Assembly: GCA_041987545.1 (NCBI GenBank)
Contig: JBHIWH010000004.1
Span: 62,001-126,000 of the forward strand
From: JAJRXR01 sp041987545
GTDB lineage: Bacteria > Planctomycetota > Phycisphaerae > Phycisphaerales > UBA1924
Length of the DNA: 64,000 nt
Direction of reading: 5' to 3'
Shown here one piece after another: positions 45,452 to 61,798 of the stretch. A program made the translations under genes and the position numbers. The number at the start of each line of letters is the position of its first letter. Position 1 is the stretch's first letter. The notes under the pieces were generated by a model, which was given only the letters and a program-made list of their open reading frames with translations, ran no database searches and was not told the DNA's origin.

Positions 45452-46276
45452 ATGTCTGACCTGCGCGGCCCCTGCGCCGCCGTTGCTGTGCTATCCATGT
45501 CATGCGCCACCGCACATTCCGGGATCCTCGGCGCCGACCCCTGGGCCGACGCCGTCGTCTCCTACGACGCGGGCGCCGGCTTCGCGCCCGGGTTCGACGA
45601 CCCCACGACCGCGCTCGGCTCGCCCGAGCGCTTCACGGGTGAGTCCACGCCCTTCCCGGGCGTCGTCAGCCCGTTCAGCCCCGCGTTCGGGATGGACGAG
45701 ATCGTCTCCATCGGCGTCGGCGGCTCCCTGACCGTCCGCTTCGACGAAGCCATCGTGGACGACGTGCACAACCCGTTCGGCGTTGACCTGCTCATCTTCG
45801 GCAACGCCGGCTTCATCGGCGCCGGCTCGGTGGGCGACCCGCCCGCCATGTTCGGCGTCGGGGGCGCCGCGACCATCGAGGTCAGCGCCGACGGGCTCGT
45901 TTGGACCGAGCTTGCCACGCGGACCCTCGACCTGTTCCCGACCCTGGGCTATCAGGACTCGGGCCCGTTCGACGGGACTCCGGGGTCGGTCCTGACCGAC
46001 TTCACGCGGCCGGTCGATCCCTCGCTGGGCCTGGACGACCTGGCGGGCCTGTCGTTCGCCGAGCTTGTTGACCTGTACGACGGCTCCGGCGGGGGTATCG
46101 GCTTCGACCTGGCGGGCACCGGCCTGACCGAGATCTCCTTCGTCCGCGTCAGCAACTTCTCCGACGCGGCATTCGAGATCGACGCGTTCTCCGACGTCTC
46201 AGTCCCGGCGCCCGGCGGCGCTTGCGCGCTGCTCGGCGCGGGCTGCTTGGTCTCAACCCGCCGACGGCGGCGGTAG
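45452..46276 (+). CDS. B12-riboswitch-controlled PEP-CTERM surface protein
   Basis: 274 residues. Signal peptide about 1-21 (CATAHSG). The mature part is one beta-rich domain with DPWADAVVSYDAGAGFAPGF, a GSLTVRFDEAI strand and NPFGVDLLIFGNAGF, which resembles the 'cell surface protein' family found beside B12 transport genes in other phyla (from memory). The C-terminal sorting tail is V-P-A-P-G-G, a hydrophobic run and RRRRR. It is the first gene after the cobalamin riboswitch and so expected to rise in B12 shortage. GAGAGAGG precedes the ATG. It could bind B12 at the cell surface; unproven. Confidence 0.87.
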   Translation: MSDLRGPCAAVAVLSMSCATAHSGILGADPWADAVVSYDAGAGFAPGFDDPTTALGSPERFTGESTPFPGVVSPFSPAFGMDEIVSIGVGGSLTVRFDEAIVDDVHNPFGVDLLIFGNAGFIGAGSVGDPPAMFGVGGAATIEVSADGLVWTELATRTLDLFPTLGYQDSGPFDGTPGSVLTDFTRPVDPSLGLDDLAGLSFAELVDLYDGSGGGIGFDLAGTGLTEISFVRVSNFSDAAFEIDAFSDVSVPAPGGACALLGAGCLVSTRRRRR

Positions 46277-46330
46277 CCCCGCTCGGGGAGAGAGCCGCGG
46301 CGGCGGTCGAGAGGCCGACGCCGCGTTTGA

Positions 46331-47851
46331 ATGACTCGACAACCCACATCCCGATCTCGCAGACGCCCCGAGCGCGCGCTCGCGCTCGCGGTTCTCACGG
46401 CCGCAACAACAGCGTCGAACGCGCAGCACACCGCCTTGCCCGACGCCCGCGCCGATCGCCCGAACGCGGGCGCCCCGGCCGAGCTGGGCGCGTGGACCCA
46501 CCTCGGCCGCACACCCTCGCGGACGCCCTGGGCCCAGCGCCCCGACGTGGGCACATCCGACCTCTCGAGTTTCGCCTGGGTCGCGGACGAGGACGACCAG
46601 GGCCGCCCCGTCTTCTTCCTCGGCGGCGTCGGCGTCGTCGCCTCGGCCGAACTCGTCTGCACCCTCGGCTTCGCGGGCGGCGAGCCCGTCGCCCTTGCGT
46701 TCCACGCCTCCGACGGCTCGTGCGCCTGGTCCGCGCCCGTGCCGGCGCCCGTGTTCTCCTCGTGGTCCACGCCCACGATCGACCGGGCCAACGGCACACT
46801 CCTCGTCGCGGCGGGCCAGCAACTGCTCGCGCTGGACCTCGCCGACGGGGCCCAGCTCTGGTCGGCGCCCCTCGAGCACCCTGTCGTCAACGCCTCGCCC
46901 GCCGTCACGCCCGACCGCGGCCCGCGGGACCGGGCCTTCATCACCGATTACGCGCTGACGGACCTCGGCGCCCCGGGCCGCCTGTACTGCGTCAACGTCG
47001 ATCCCTTCGACGCCGAAACCAACCCCTACGCGCCCGGCCAGCCCGTCTGGACCGCGACGCTCGCCCCTGGCGAGATCGCCGGCTCGCCCGCCTGCGACGG
47101 GCAGCGCATCTACATCGCGACCAGCGAGGGTCGCGTGCTCGCCTTCGACGCCGGCGCCGACACCACCCCCCCACCACTGTGGGCCACGAGCAACCTCTCG
47201 GGCGACGGCTTCTTCGGGCCGGTGAGCGTCGCGGGCGGGACGGTCTACGCCGCTACCTACGACTTCGGCGTCGGGCAGACGGCCGCCGAGCTTGTCGCCA
47301 TCAACGCCGCCACAGGCGCCCTCCGATGGTCGGCGCCCTGCAACCGGACAGACTCGGCGCCCACGCCCCTGCCCGGCGGCCTCGTCGCGGTCTCCGGCGG
47401 CGTCCCGCCCGACCCCGTCTTCTTCGACCACGGGTCCGCCCCCTCCGTCGCCCTGTTCATGGACCTGGGCGACGCGGGCCTCATGCTCTGGGACACGGCC
47501 CTCGACACGTGGACCGACGACGGCGACGGCCAGATCGAGAACGGCGAGTTCCTCAGCATCGGGGGCTGGACCCTCGCCCCCGCGTTCGTGCGCACGACCG
47601 ACGGCCCCCGCCTCCTCGTCGGCTCCATGGATGAGCAGGACGCGGGCGGCGCCCTCTTCCTCCCAGCAGGCGAGCTCCGCTGGATCGACCCGACGCGCGC
47701 CTCGACCGATCCGCTCTTCGTCTCGGACGCCGGGGTTGGCCTCGGCGGCTCGCCCGCAGTCGTGGGCCAGTCCATCTACTCCATCGGCCCCGCCGGCCTG
47801 GTCTGTGTTCGCGCGGCCGAGCCCGAGGCGGCGGGGGAGGACTCGCCGTGA
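46331..47851 (+). CDS. PQQ-type beta-propeller secreted protein in B12 operon
   Basis: 506 residues with a signal peptide after an Arg-rich start (about 1-31). The body consists of repeated four-strand blades with PQQ/Kelch-like signatures: GTLLVAAGQQLLALDLADG, GQRIYIATSEGRVLAFDAG, AAELVAINAATGALRWSAP and GGSPAVVGQSIYSIG. This is an outer beta-propeller with no catalytic residues seen. It follows the first gene by 54 bp and overlaps the next by 4 bp (GTGA). Bacteroides BtuG is also a propeller that binds B12 tightly, which suggests, without proving, an analogous role. Confidence 0.88.
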   Translation: MTRQPTSRSRRRPERALALAVLTAATTASNAQHTALPDARADRPNAGAPAELGAWTHLGRTPSRTPWAQRPDVGTSDLSSFAWVADEDDQGRPVFFLGGVGVVASAELVCTLGFAGGEPVALAFHASDGSCAWSAPVPAPVFSSWSTPTIDRANGTLLVAAGQQLLALDLADGAQLWSAPLEHPVVNASPAVTPDRGPRDRAFITDYALTDLGAPGRLYCVNVDPFDAETNPYAPGQPVWTATLAPGEIAGSPACDGQRIYIATSEGRVLAFDAGADTTPPPLWATSNLSGDGFFGPVSVAGGTVYAATYDFGVGQTAAELVAINAATGALRWSAPCNRTDSAPTPLPGGLVAVSGGVPPDPVFFDHGSAPSVALFMDLGDAGLMLWDTALDTWTDDGDGQIENGEFLSIGGWTLAPAFVRTTDGPRLLVGSMDEQDAGGALFLPAGELRWIDPTRASTDPLFVSDAGVGLGGSPAVVGQSIYSIGPAGLVCVRAAEPEAAGEDSP

Positions 47852-48666
47852 GCCCGATGCGCGCCCCAGCACGCCGCGGCTTCACGCTCGTCGAGCTGCT
47901 CGTCGTCATCGCGATCATCGCGCTGCTGATCGGGATCATGCTCCCGGCGCTGGCCTCGGCCCGATCGGCGGCACGCACGACGGCCTGCATGTCCAACCTT
48001 CGCCAGATGGGCGTCGCGTGGACGTTGTACGCCGGCGACCACGACGGGCTGGCCGCCCCGTACCGCGTGCCCGGCTTGCCATTGCGGACCTATTGGTGGG
48101 GCGCCGAGGACGACGAGGCCGGCCGCGTCGACCACGCCGCCGGCGCGATCTCGTCGTACCTGGACGCGGCCCTGCACGAGTCGAGCCCCTACGAGTGCCC
48201 CGCACAGCCCTGGGACACCTACCGCCCCCAGGGCCCGTTCGCCCAGCCGACGAGCACCTACGGCTACAACGGCTACGGCCTGGCGCCCCCGACCGTCGGC
48301 GCCGCCGCCTGCGCCCGCCAGCCCTGGCGCCGCCTCCACCAGATCCACCGCCCGGACAAGCTCTTCCTGTTCGCCGACTCGATGCTGGTCCTGGGCTCGC
48401 TCCGAAACTCCGCCCTGCTCGAGCCGCCCCGCTCCTTCCAGGCATGGGGCGGGTGGCAGGAGAACGACTCACCCACGACGAGCTTCCGCCACGGCCGCGG
48501 GCGCTCCGGCTCGCCCGGCGCCGCCGCCGCGGTCAACGCCGACGCCAGCGCCGCGACCCACCACGCCCGGCCCGGCTGGGTCCGCCACGACGCCGCCGCG
48601 ATAGGGTCGGTTGGCGAGGACAACGACCCGCACTACATCCCCAACTGGCGTGAGTGGTCCCGGTGA
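47848..48666 (+). CDS. Prepilin-like protein in B12 operon
   Basis: 272 residues, starting with GTG overlapping the previous TGA. The prepilin motif R-R-G-F-T-L-V-E-L-L-V-V (about 9-20) has the +5 Glu and a long hydrophobic helix. The C-terminal domain contains several tryptophans (TYWWGAEDDEAG), paired cysteines and a GYNGYGL loop, and ends near PHYIPNWREWSR. In type II secretion such proteins form the pseudopilus; here it may belong to a surface-delivery apparatus. Its stop overlaps the next start (GTGA). Confidence 0.87.
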   Translation: MSPMRAPARRGFTLVELLVVIAIIALLIGIMLPALASARSAARTTACMSNLRQMGVAWTLYAGDHDGLAAPYRVPGLPLRTYWWGAEDDEAGRVDHAAGAISSYLDAALHESSPYECPAQPWDTYRPQGPFAQPTSTYGYNGYGLAPPTVGAAACARQPWRRLHQIHRPDKLFLFADSMLVLGSLRNSALLEPPRSFQAWGGWQENDSPTTSFRHGRGRSGSPGAAAAVNADASAATHHARPGWVRHDAAAIGSVGEDNDPHYIPNWREWSR

Positions 48667-48968
48667 GCACGTTCGACGCCAACGATCGGCCGATCGACCG
48701 GCCGGTGAACCGGCCCGTGAACCGGTGCGTCTGCCACGACGTGCCCTTCGCCCGGGTGCTGGCCCTCCGCGACGAGCTGGACCCCGACCGGCGAGTGCGC
48801 GAGGACGAGATGCTGCGGATCATCCACCGCCGCACCGGCGCCGGGACCGGCTGCACGACCTGCCGCCCGTACCTGAGGCTCTGCCTCCGCACGGGCGAGA
48901 CCGCCTTCGCCGTGCTCACCGCCGAGCAGTGCGCCCGCCTCGCCTCCGAGCCCACGCCGGACGACTGA
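48663..48968 (+). CDS. Bfd-type [2Fe-2S] protein, last gene of B12 operon
   Basis: 101 residues from GTG at 48663, with an in-frame GTG at 48654 as alternative. C22-V-C24 and C64-T-T-C67 give the C-x-C...C-x-x-C pattern of bacterioferritin-associated ferredoxin-like domains (CVCHDVPFARVLAL ... GAGTGCTTCRPYLR). It probably binds one [2Fe-2S] cluster in the cytosol and could donate electrons, for example in cobalamin reduction; that link is guesswork from position. The N-terminus has a D-R-P-x-x-R-P-V-N-R repeat. It converges on rpoC. Confidence 0.8.
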   Translation: MSTFDANDRPIDRPVNRPVNRCVCHDVPFARVLALRDELDPDRRVREDEMLRIIHRRTGAGTGCTTCRPYLRLCLRTGETAFAVLTAEQCARLASEPTPDD

Positions 48969-48993
48969 GCCCAGGCCACCCCGCGCACGAGAA

Positions 48994-49019
48994 AGGGCGG
49001 ACCCGGAAGGGCCCGCCCT
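48994..49019. terminator. Hairpin terminator between the B12 operon and rpoC
   Basis: Seven-plus-three base-pair stem with one mismatch (agggcgg/ccgccct). On the minus strand it is followed by TTTCTC and so ends rpoBC. It may also serve the convergent B12 operon. Confidence 0.75.
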
Positions 49020-49053
49020 GTAAGTTCAGGTCTCTGTCAGCGAGATCGCCGGA

Positions 49054-53442
<4,389 letters not shown>

Positions 53443-53534
53443 GTCGCTCGATCTCCTAGAGCGATGCGATCTGTCTCAAACACCGGTGAAGACGACGGCG
53501 CCGTCGCGCCGGCCGACAAGAGGGAGCCGCCCGC

Positions 53535-57383
<3,849 letters not shown>

Positions 57384-57483
57384 CTACGTCCTCACGATGG
57401 GTCGAGAACCACGCCCGCGTCCGTCCACGCCGGCCGTGTTCGTTCAATGTTTCTTGCTGGCCCCGCGCCGCCTGGAATCCGAG

Positions 57484-57512
57484 AGTCTAGACCCCCCGCG
57501 GCGCACCGGCAA
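57484..57512 (-). promoter_or_regulatory. Promoter candidate for rpoBC
   Basis: On the minus strand TTGCCG (57512-57507), a 17-nt spacer and TAGACT (57489-57484). The leader would be about 95 nt. Confidence 0.45.
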
Positions 57513-57696
57513 CCCCCCGAACGCCCGATGATATCGGACGATCGGCCCCCACTCGGCTGCCCTCGCCTCCGCAGAGTCCGCCTCAATGCAACTCCGGTCG
57601 CCAGGATGTCCCGGCCGCACCCTACTCGATCCGCCCCCAGCCCGGGAAGCGAATCTCCACCTCTTTGCCAAGTCCAAACACAATCCGGACAAAACA

Positions 57697-57725
57697 GGCC
57701 CCCCCCGCGTCCGCGGGAGGGGCCC
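57697..57725 (-). terminator. Intrinsic terminator of rplL
   Basis: A GC-rich 12-bp stem with a few G-T pairs and a 5-nt loop, followed on the minus strand by TGTTTT. It separates the ribosomal genes from rpoBC. Confidence 0.75.
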
Positions 57726-57745
57726 GGTGTTCCGATCCGAGGGGG

Positions 57746-58156
57746 TCAGGCGAGCTCGACCTCGGCCCCGACCTCCTTGAACTTCTCGGCCAGCGCCTCG
57801 GCCTCCTCTTTGGGCAGGCCCTCCTTGACCTTCGAGGGCGCCCCGTCCACGAGCTCCTTGGCCTCCTTGAGGCCCAGGCCCGTCGCCTCGCGCACGACCT
57901 TGATCACCTTGATCTTCTCGCCGCCCGCCGCCTTCAGCACGACGTCGAAGTCGGACTTCTCTTCCTCGGCCGCGGCCTCGCCGCCGCCGCCCCCGGCCAT
58001 CACCACGGCGCCGCCGGCGGCCGCCTCGATGCCGTAGGTCTCCTTCATGTAGTCCCCGAGGTCGACCGCCTCCTTGAGGGTCAGACCCGCGAGCTGGTCG
58101 CCCATGTCGCTGATCTTCTTGTCGAACTCTTTGGCCGTCGCTGCGTCGTCGCTCAT
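57746..58156 (-). CDS. rplL: 50S ribosomal protein L7/L12
   Basis: 136 residues. The stalk protein that recruits translation factors. An N-terminal dimerisation helix (KISDMGDQLAGLTLKEAVDL), an Ala/Gly-rich hinge (about 45-65) and the C-terminal domain with EKIKVIKVVREATGLGLKEA and LVDGAPSKVKEGLPKEEAEAL are clear. It is the last gene of rplKAJL, and its terminator follows within 50 bp. Confidence 0.98.
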   Translation of the reverse strand: MSDDAATAKEFDKKISDMGDQLAGLTLKEAVDLGDYMKETYGIEAAAGGAVVMAGGGGGEAAAEEEKSDFDVVLKAAGGEKIKVIKVVREATGLGLKEAKELVDGAPSKVKEGLPKEEAEALAEKFKEVGAEVELA

Positions 58157-58303
58157 CGTGTCACCAACCTTTACTCCGCCGGGCTCGTCGCCCGACGCAC
58201 ACTCGCGCCCGAGAGGGGGCGGCCCTCTGCCGCCTCTTTAACCCTGCGCCGCAGCGCCCAGGGCCAGTCGAGCGTCGGATATGTCCAGACTCAAACCTCG
58301 GTC

Positions 58304-58846
58304 TCAGACCTTGGCGATCTCCTCGCCATTCTCCAGCTTCTCCTCGATTGCCTTGATCACGCCCACCAGGCGCGAGCCGGGGCCCTTGACCGCGCCCACG
58401 AGCTTCCGCCCCGGGCCCAGGATCAACGCCACGTCCTCGGCGATCGCCTCCTCACGCGTCGGGAACTTGCTCAGACGCTCGACGCCCTCGGCGCCCGCGT
58501 ACAGCTCCCCGTCCAGGATCGCGCCCTTCAGCTCGATCTCCGGGAACTCCTTGACGATCTCCACGATCTCGCGGGCGACCTCGACCACGGACTCGGCGCC
58601 GTACACCAGCGCGTTCGCGCCCTCCATCACCGGAGAGAGCGAGCCCAGCGCCTTGTCCGCGAACGCCTTCCCGAACAGGCTGTTGCGGACGATCGTGACC
58701 CGGATGTCCTTCTTGCGAAGGTCGGCCCGGATCTGGTTGTTCGAGTTCGCGCTCACGCCGCGGAGCGACACCACCGCCGCCTCCTCGACGCCGTCCAGGC
58801 GGTCCAGGTAGTCGCGGACCAGCATGTCCTTCACAGGTTTCGACAT
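58304..58846 (-). CDS. rplJ: 50S ribosomal protein L10
   Basis: 180 residues. The base of the L7/L12 stalk. Typical blocks are KDMLVRDYLDRLDGVEEAAVV, NNQIRADLRKKDIRVTIVRN and LVGAVKGPGSRLVGVIKAIEE. The ATG at 58846 follows AAGGAG; the frame upstream overlaps rplA and is not coding. It lies 10 bp downstream of rplA and 147 bp upstream of rplL, a gap that in other bacteria holds L10-related control. Confidence 0.97.
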   Translation of the reverse strand: MSKPVKDMLVRDYLDRLDGVEEAAVVSLRGVSANSNNQIRADLRKKDIRVTIVRNSLFGKAFADKALGSLSPVMEGANALVYGAESVVEVAREIVEIVKEFPEIELKGAILDGELYAGAEGVERLSKFPTREEAIAEDVALILGPGRKLVGAVKGPGSRLVGVIKAIEEKLENGEEIAKV

Positions 58847-58856
58847 GGCTCGCTCC

Positions 58857-59552
58857 TTACTCCTCTTCCGCCACGGCACGCGCAATCTGCACGCCGGGAG
58901 TCATCGTCCCGCTCACCGTGATCTTCTTGATGTACTCGCCCTTGATCGTGCTCGGCCTCGCCCGCTCGATCGTCTCGGCGAAGTGGTTGAAGTTCTCGAC
59001 CAGGTCGCCCTCGGGGAAGCTCATCTTCCCGATCACGGCGTGGACGTTCCCGCCCTTGTCCGTCCGGTACTCGACCTTGCCCGCCGCGAACTCGCCAACC
59101 GCGTCGATCACCTTGGGCGTGACCGTCCCGTTCTTCGGGCTCGGCATCAGGCCCTTCGGGCCCAGCGTCCGGCCCAGCTTCGAGATCTCACGCATCATGT
59201 CCGGGCTGGCGATCGCGACGTCGAAGTCGAACCACCCGCCCTCGATCTTGTTGACCAGGTCCTCGCCGCCCGCCTCGACCGCGCCGGCCTCCTTGGCCGC
59301 CCCGACCTGCTCGGGCTTGCAGAACGCGATCACGCGCTTGGCCTTGCCGATGCCCTTGGGCAGGCTCACCGAGCCGCGGATCATCTGGTCCGCCTGCTTC
59401 ACGTCCACGCCCAGGTGGAAAACCACCTCGACGGACTGGTCGAACTTCGGCGCCTTGAACGACTTGAGCGTCTTGAACGCGACCTCCGCCTCCTGCGGCT
59501 CGGTCGGGGCGCCCGCCTCGTTCGCGCGTCGTCTCTTGCTGAGCTTCGGCAT
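58857..59552 (-). CDS. rplA: 50S ribosomal protein L1
   Basis: 231 residues. L1 of the large-subunit L1 stalk, with KRVIAFCKPEQVGAAKEAGA, the signature TLGPKGLMPSPKNGTVT and a closing ATTIERARPSTIKG-type segment (FAETIERARPSTIKGEYIKK). The ATG at 59552 is 2 bp beyond the rplK stop, so the two are coupled. L1 commonly represses its own operon by binding the rplK leader. Confidence 0.98.
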   Translation of the reverse strand: MPKLSKRRRANEAGAPTEPQEAEVAFKTLKSFKAPKFDQSVEVVFHLGVDVKQADQMIRGSVSLPKGIGKAKRVIAFCKPEQVGAAKEAGAVEAGGEDLVNKIEGGWFDFDVAIASPDMMREISKLGRTLGPKGLMPSPKNGTVTPKVIDAVGEFAAGKVEYRTDKGGNVHAVIGKMSFPEGDLVENFNHFAETIERARPSTIKGEYIKKITVSGTMTPGVQIARAVAEEE

Positions 59553-59554
59553 GA

Positions 59555-59983
59555 TCAGGCCCCCACCACTTCGACGCCCATCGACCGCGCGGTCCCGGCA
59601 ATCACCCGGGCCCCCGCCTCGACGTCCGCGGCGTTCAGGTCCGACATCTTCTCTTCCGCGATCTTGCGGCACTGATCCATCGTGATCTTGCCCACGATCG
59701 TCTGCGGCTCGCCGGATCCCTTCTCCAGCCCCGCCGCCTCCTTGATCAGCACGCTCGCCGGGCTCGACTTGATCTCGAGCTCGAACGACCGGTCGCTGTA
59801 CACACGCACCAGGCAGCCCACGACCTTGCCGTTGAGCTGCGCCGTCGCCGCGTTGAACTGCTGGATGAACTGACCGGGGTTGACGCCCTTGGCGCCGAGC
59901 ACCGGGCCCAGGGGCGGCGCCGGCGTCGCCGACCCTCCCGGGGCCATGATCTTGAACTGATCGATGAGTTCTTTCTTGGCCAT
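59555..59983 (-). CDS. rplK: 50S ribosomal protein L11
   Basis: 142 residues. L11 of the GTPase-associated centre. Hallmarks are PPLGPVLGAKGVNPGQFIQQF, KSSPASVLIKEAAGL and the closing ARVIAGTARSMGVEVVG. A GGAGG site precedes the ATG at 59983. It is the first gene of its operon. The nusG and secE genes that normally lie just upstream are not there; an unrelated TPR protein gene on the same strand ends 278 bp away. Confidence 0.98.
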   Translation of the reverse strand: MAKKELIDQFKIMAPGGSATPAPPLGPVLGAKGVNPGQFIQQFNAATAQLNGKVVGCLVRVYSDRSFELEIKSSPASVLIKEAAGLEKGSGEPQTIVGKITMDQCRKIAEEKMSDLNAADVEAGARVIAGTARSMGVEVVGA

Positions 59984-60110
59984 GACACCTCCACCTCCCA
60001 CCGGCCGCCGGAACTCTCCGGAAACGCCCTTCCCGGCCAAGGCGAGGGGCCGGCTCGGTGGTGCAAACGGGTTCAGATTGGTCCGAGGGCCTCCCAGCCC
60101 AGGGGAGGCA

Positions 60111-60138
60111 ATGCTAGCCCCCGCCCGGCCCCGGACAA
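60111..60138 (-). promoter_or_regulatory. Promoter candidate for rplKAJL
   Basis: On the minus strand TTGTCC (60138-60133), a 16-nt spacer and TAGCAT (60116-60111). The leader would be about 120 nt, room for an L1-binding site. Confidence 0.4.
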
Positions 60139-60261
60139 GCCCGAGCCAAGCCTGAAGCAAGCCACGGGCAGGCGCCCAGCCGCCGCGCAGATTCCCCCCC
60201 GGTCCCCGGCGGACGCTCGGGCGGCCAGGATCAGACCCCGGGCGCCCCGGGGCCATCCGGC

Positions 60262-61578
60262 TTAGGGCGCCAGCGCCGCCTCCATCGCCAGGGCGATCTC
60301 CTCGCTCAGGTAGTGGTCCTTGGCCCTCTGGATCATCTTCAGGGCCACCGGGTCCCGGCCCTCGGCCTGCATCAGCACCGCCACCGACAGCCACGCCGAG
60401 CTGGACGGCTCACGGTGCGCCGCCCGAACCGCGTCCCGCACCACGTCCCGCAGCCGCGAGACCGACGCGAACAGCCGCCCGTCCAGCCGAGTCTCGGCCA
60501 GCGTCGGGTCCGAGCCGTACGCCATCCGGATCATCGCGAACCCGTCCCGGGCCTCGCGGTTCTCGATCAACGCCGCCCCCAGCACCCGCATCGCCGCGTA
60601 GTCCTCGGGGTCCTCGGCCAGGTGCGCCCGCAGCTCCGAGATCGCCCCCTCCAAGACCCCCGCCTCGAGCAGGGCCATCCCAAGCTCCACGCCGGTCAGC
60701 TCGACCGTCGGCGCCGCGCCCGGGGAGCCCGGCTCGGTCTGCGGGTAGTACGCGCTCGACGGCTGCCCGTCGATCGGGCCCCAGTACCAGTCGTACGAGT
60801 AGTACGTGGGCCAGCCCCAGTACCGCGACGGGTACGTCCGCACGTACCACCGGTCACCCGAGTACGTCACCGGCGGGTAGTAGCGTCCCCCGCCCCGCGG
60901 GAATCCCCACCAGCTCGCGTGGTCCCAACCCCAGTACAGCCTCGGCGTGTAGTAGTACCCGCCGACGTACACGGGCCGGTACTCGGGCCCGTACCAGTCC
61001 CGCGAGCGGTAGTACACGCCGTCGTGCCACGACCCGCCGCGATGGTCGTAGACCGTCACGTGGAACCCCGCCGCGTCGTCCACCAGCACCAGGTCGTGCG
61101 GGTTGCCGATCTGCCCGGCCGGGATCACGTGGATCAGCCGCCGCTGCTCGGGCGTGAGCGAATCGACCAGCAGCTGCGCGTCGTTGACCGCGTACGCCGT
61201 GATCCCGTTCAGGTCCTCGCTGCCGAGCACCACCAGCCCCGGCTCGCCAGAACTGTCGAACACGGGCGGCTGGTCCAGGTCCTGCTGGCCCGAGAGCGGA
61301 TCGGTCGAGTTCGTCGTCCCGGGCGCGACGACGTTGTCGTACATCCGGTCCCGAAGCCGCTCGTTGGTCGTGACCTTGTCCCGCGTGGGCTGCTTGGCCG
61401 TCCCGCCCACGGCCTTGCGGGTGTCCTGCTGCTTGTTCTTGCCGACGGTGGTCTTGGGCGTCGCGAGCTTGAGCCGCGGGCGCGTGTTCTGCGCCTCGGC
61501 GGCGCTCGCCGCGCCCAGCACCAGACCCAGGGCCATCAGGACCGCCGTCGTCCTCGTCGCGCCGCGATGCGTCAGCAT
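60262..61578 (-). CDS. Secreted aromatic-rich protein with C-terminal TPR-like region
   Basis: 438 residues. Signal peptide about 1-29 (ASAAEAQ). Residues about 195-275 are extraordinarily rich in Tyr, Trp, Arg and Gly (YYRSRDWYGPEYRPVYVGG, then SWWGFPRGGGRYYPP), with patterns like spore-coat or shell proteins. Residues 290-438 form TPR-like helices (GVLEGAISELRAHLAEDPEDY). Function unknown; an envelope scaffold is plausible. GGGGAG precedes the ATG at 61578. Confidence 0.8.
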   Translation of the reverse strand: MLTHRGATRTTAVLMALGLVLGAASAAEAQNTRPRLKLATPKTTVGKNKQQDTRKAVGGTAKQPTRDKVTTNERLRDRMYDNVVAPGTTNSTDPLSGQQDLDQPPVFDSSGEPGLVVLGSEDLNGITAYAVNDAQLLVDSLTPEQRRLIHVIPAGQIGNPHDLVLVDDAAGFHVTVYDHRGGSWHDGVYYRSRDWYGPEYRPVYVGGYYYTPRLYWGWDHASWWGFPRGGGRYYPPVTYSGDRWYVRTYPSRYWGWPTYYSYDWYWGPIDGQPSSAYYPQTEPGSPGAAPTVELTGVELGMALLEAGVLEGAISELRAHLAEDPEDYAAMRVLGAALIENREARDGFAMIRMAYGSDPTLAETRLDGRLFASVSRLRDVVRDAVRAAHREPSSSAWLSVAVLMQAEGRDPVALKMIQRAKDHYLSEEIALAMEAALAP

Positions 61579-61798
61579 GCCGCTCCCCGATCGTGTTCGT
61601 GCTCCGGGCGCCCGTCGGCCGCGCGTCTGACGCGATCCCCACGACGGGCCGGCCCCGCGGCCCCGGTCCTCGGCCACGCCCGCAGGCTGGCCGCCCCGAC
61701 GGGCCGCTTCCTTCTCATCGGTCCGATCCGTGCCGGACCCCGCGCCTGTTCCGGCCCCCCCGCGGACGCCGGGACGCGGTCTCCTATATCTTCCCCGC

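Larger units (their letters stand above)
57384..57745 (-). other. Intergenic region between rplL and rpoB
   Basis: 362 bp that hold the rplL terminator (57697-57725), a promoter candidate (57484-57512) and nothing else I can identify. A short AT-rich stretch near 57660-57695 lies just beyond the terminator. Confidence 0.5.
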
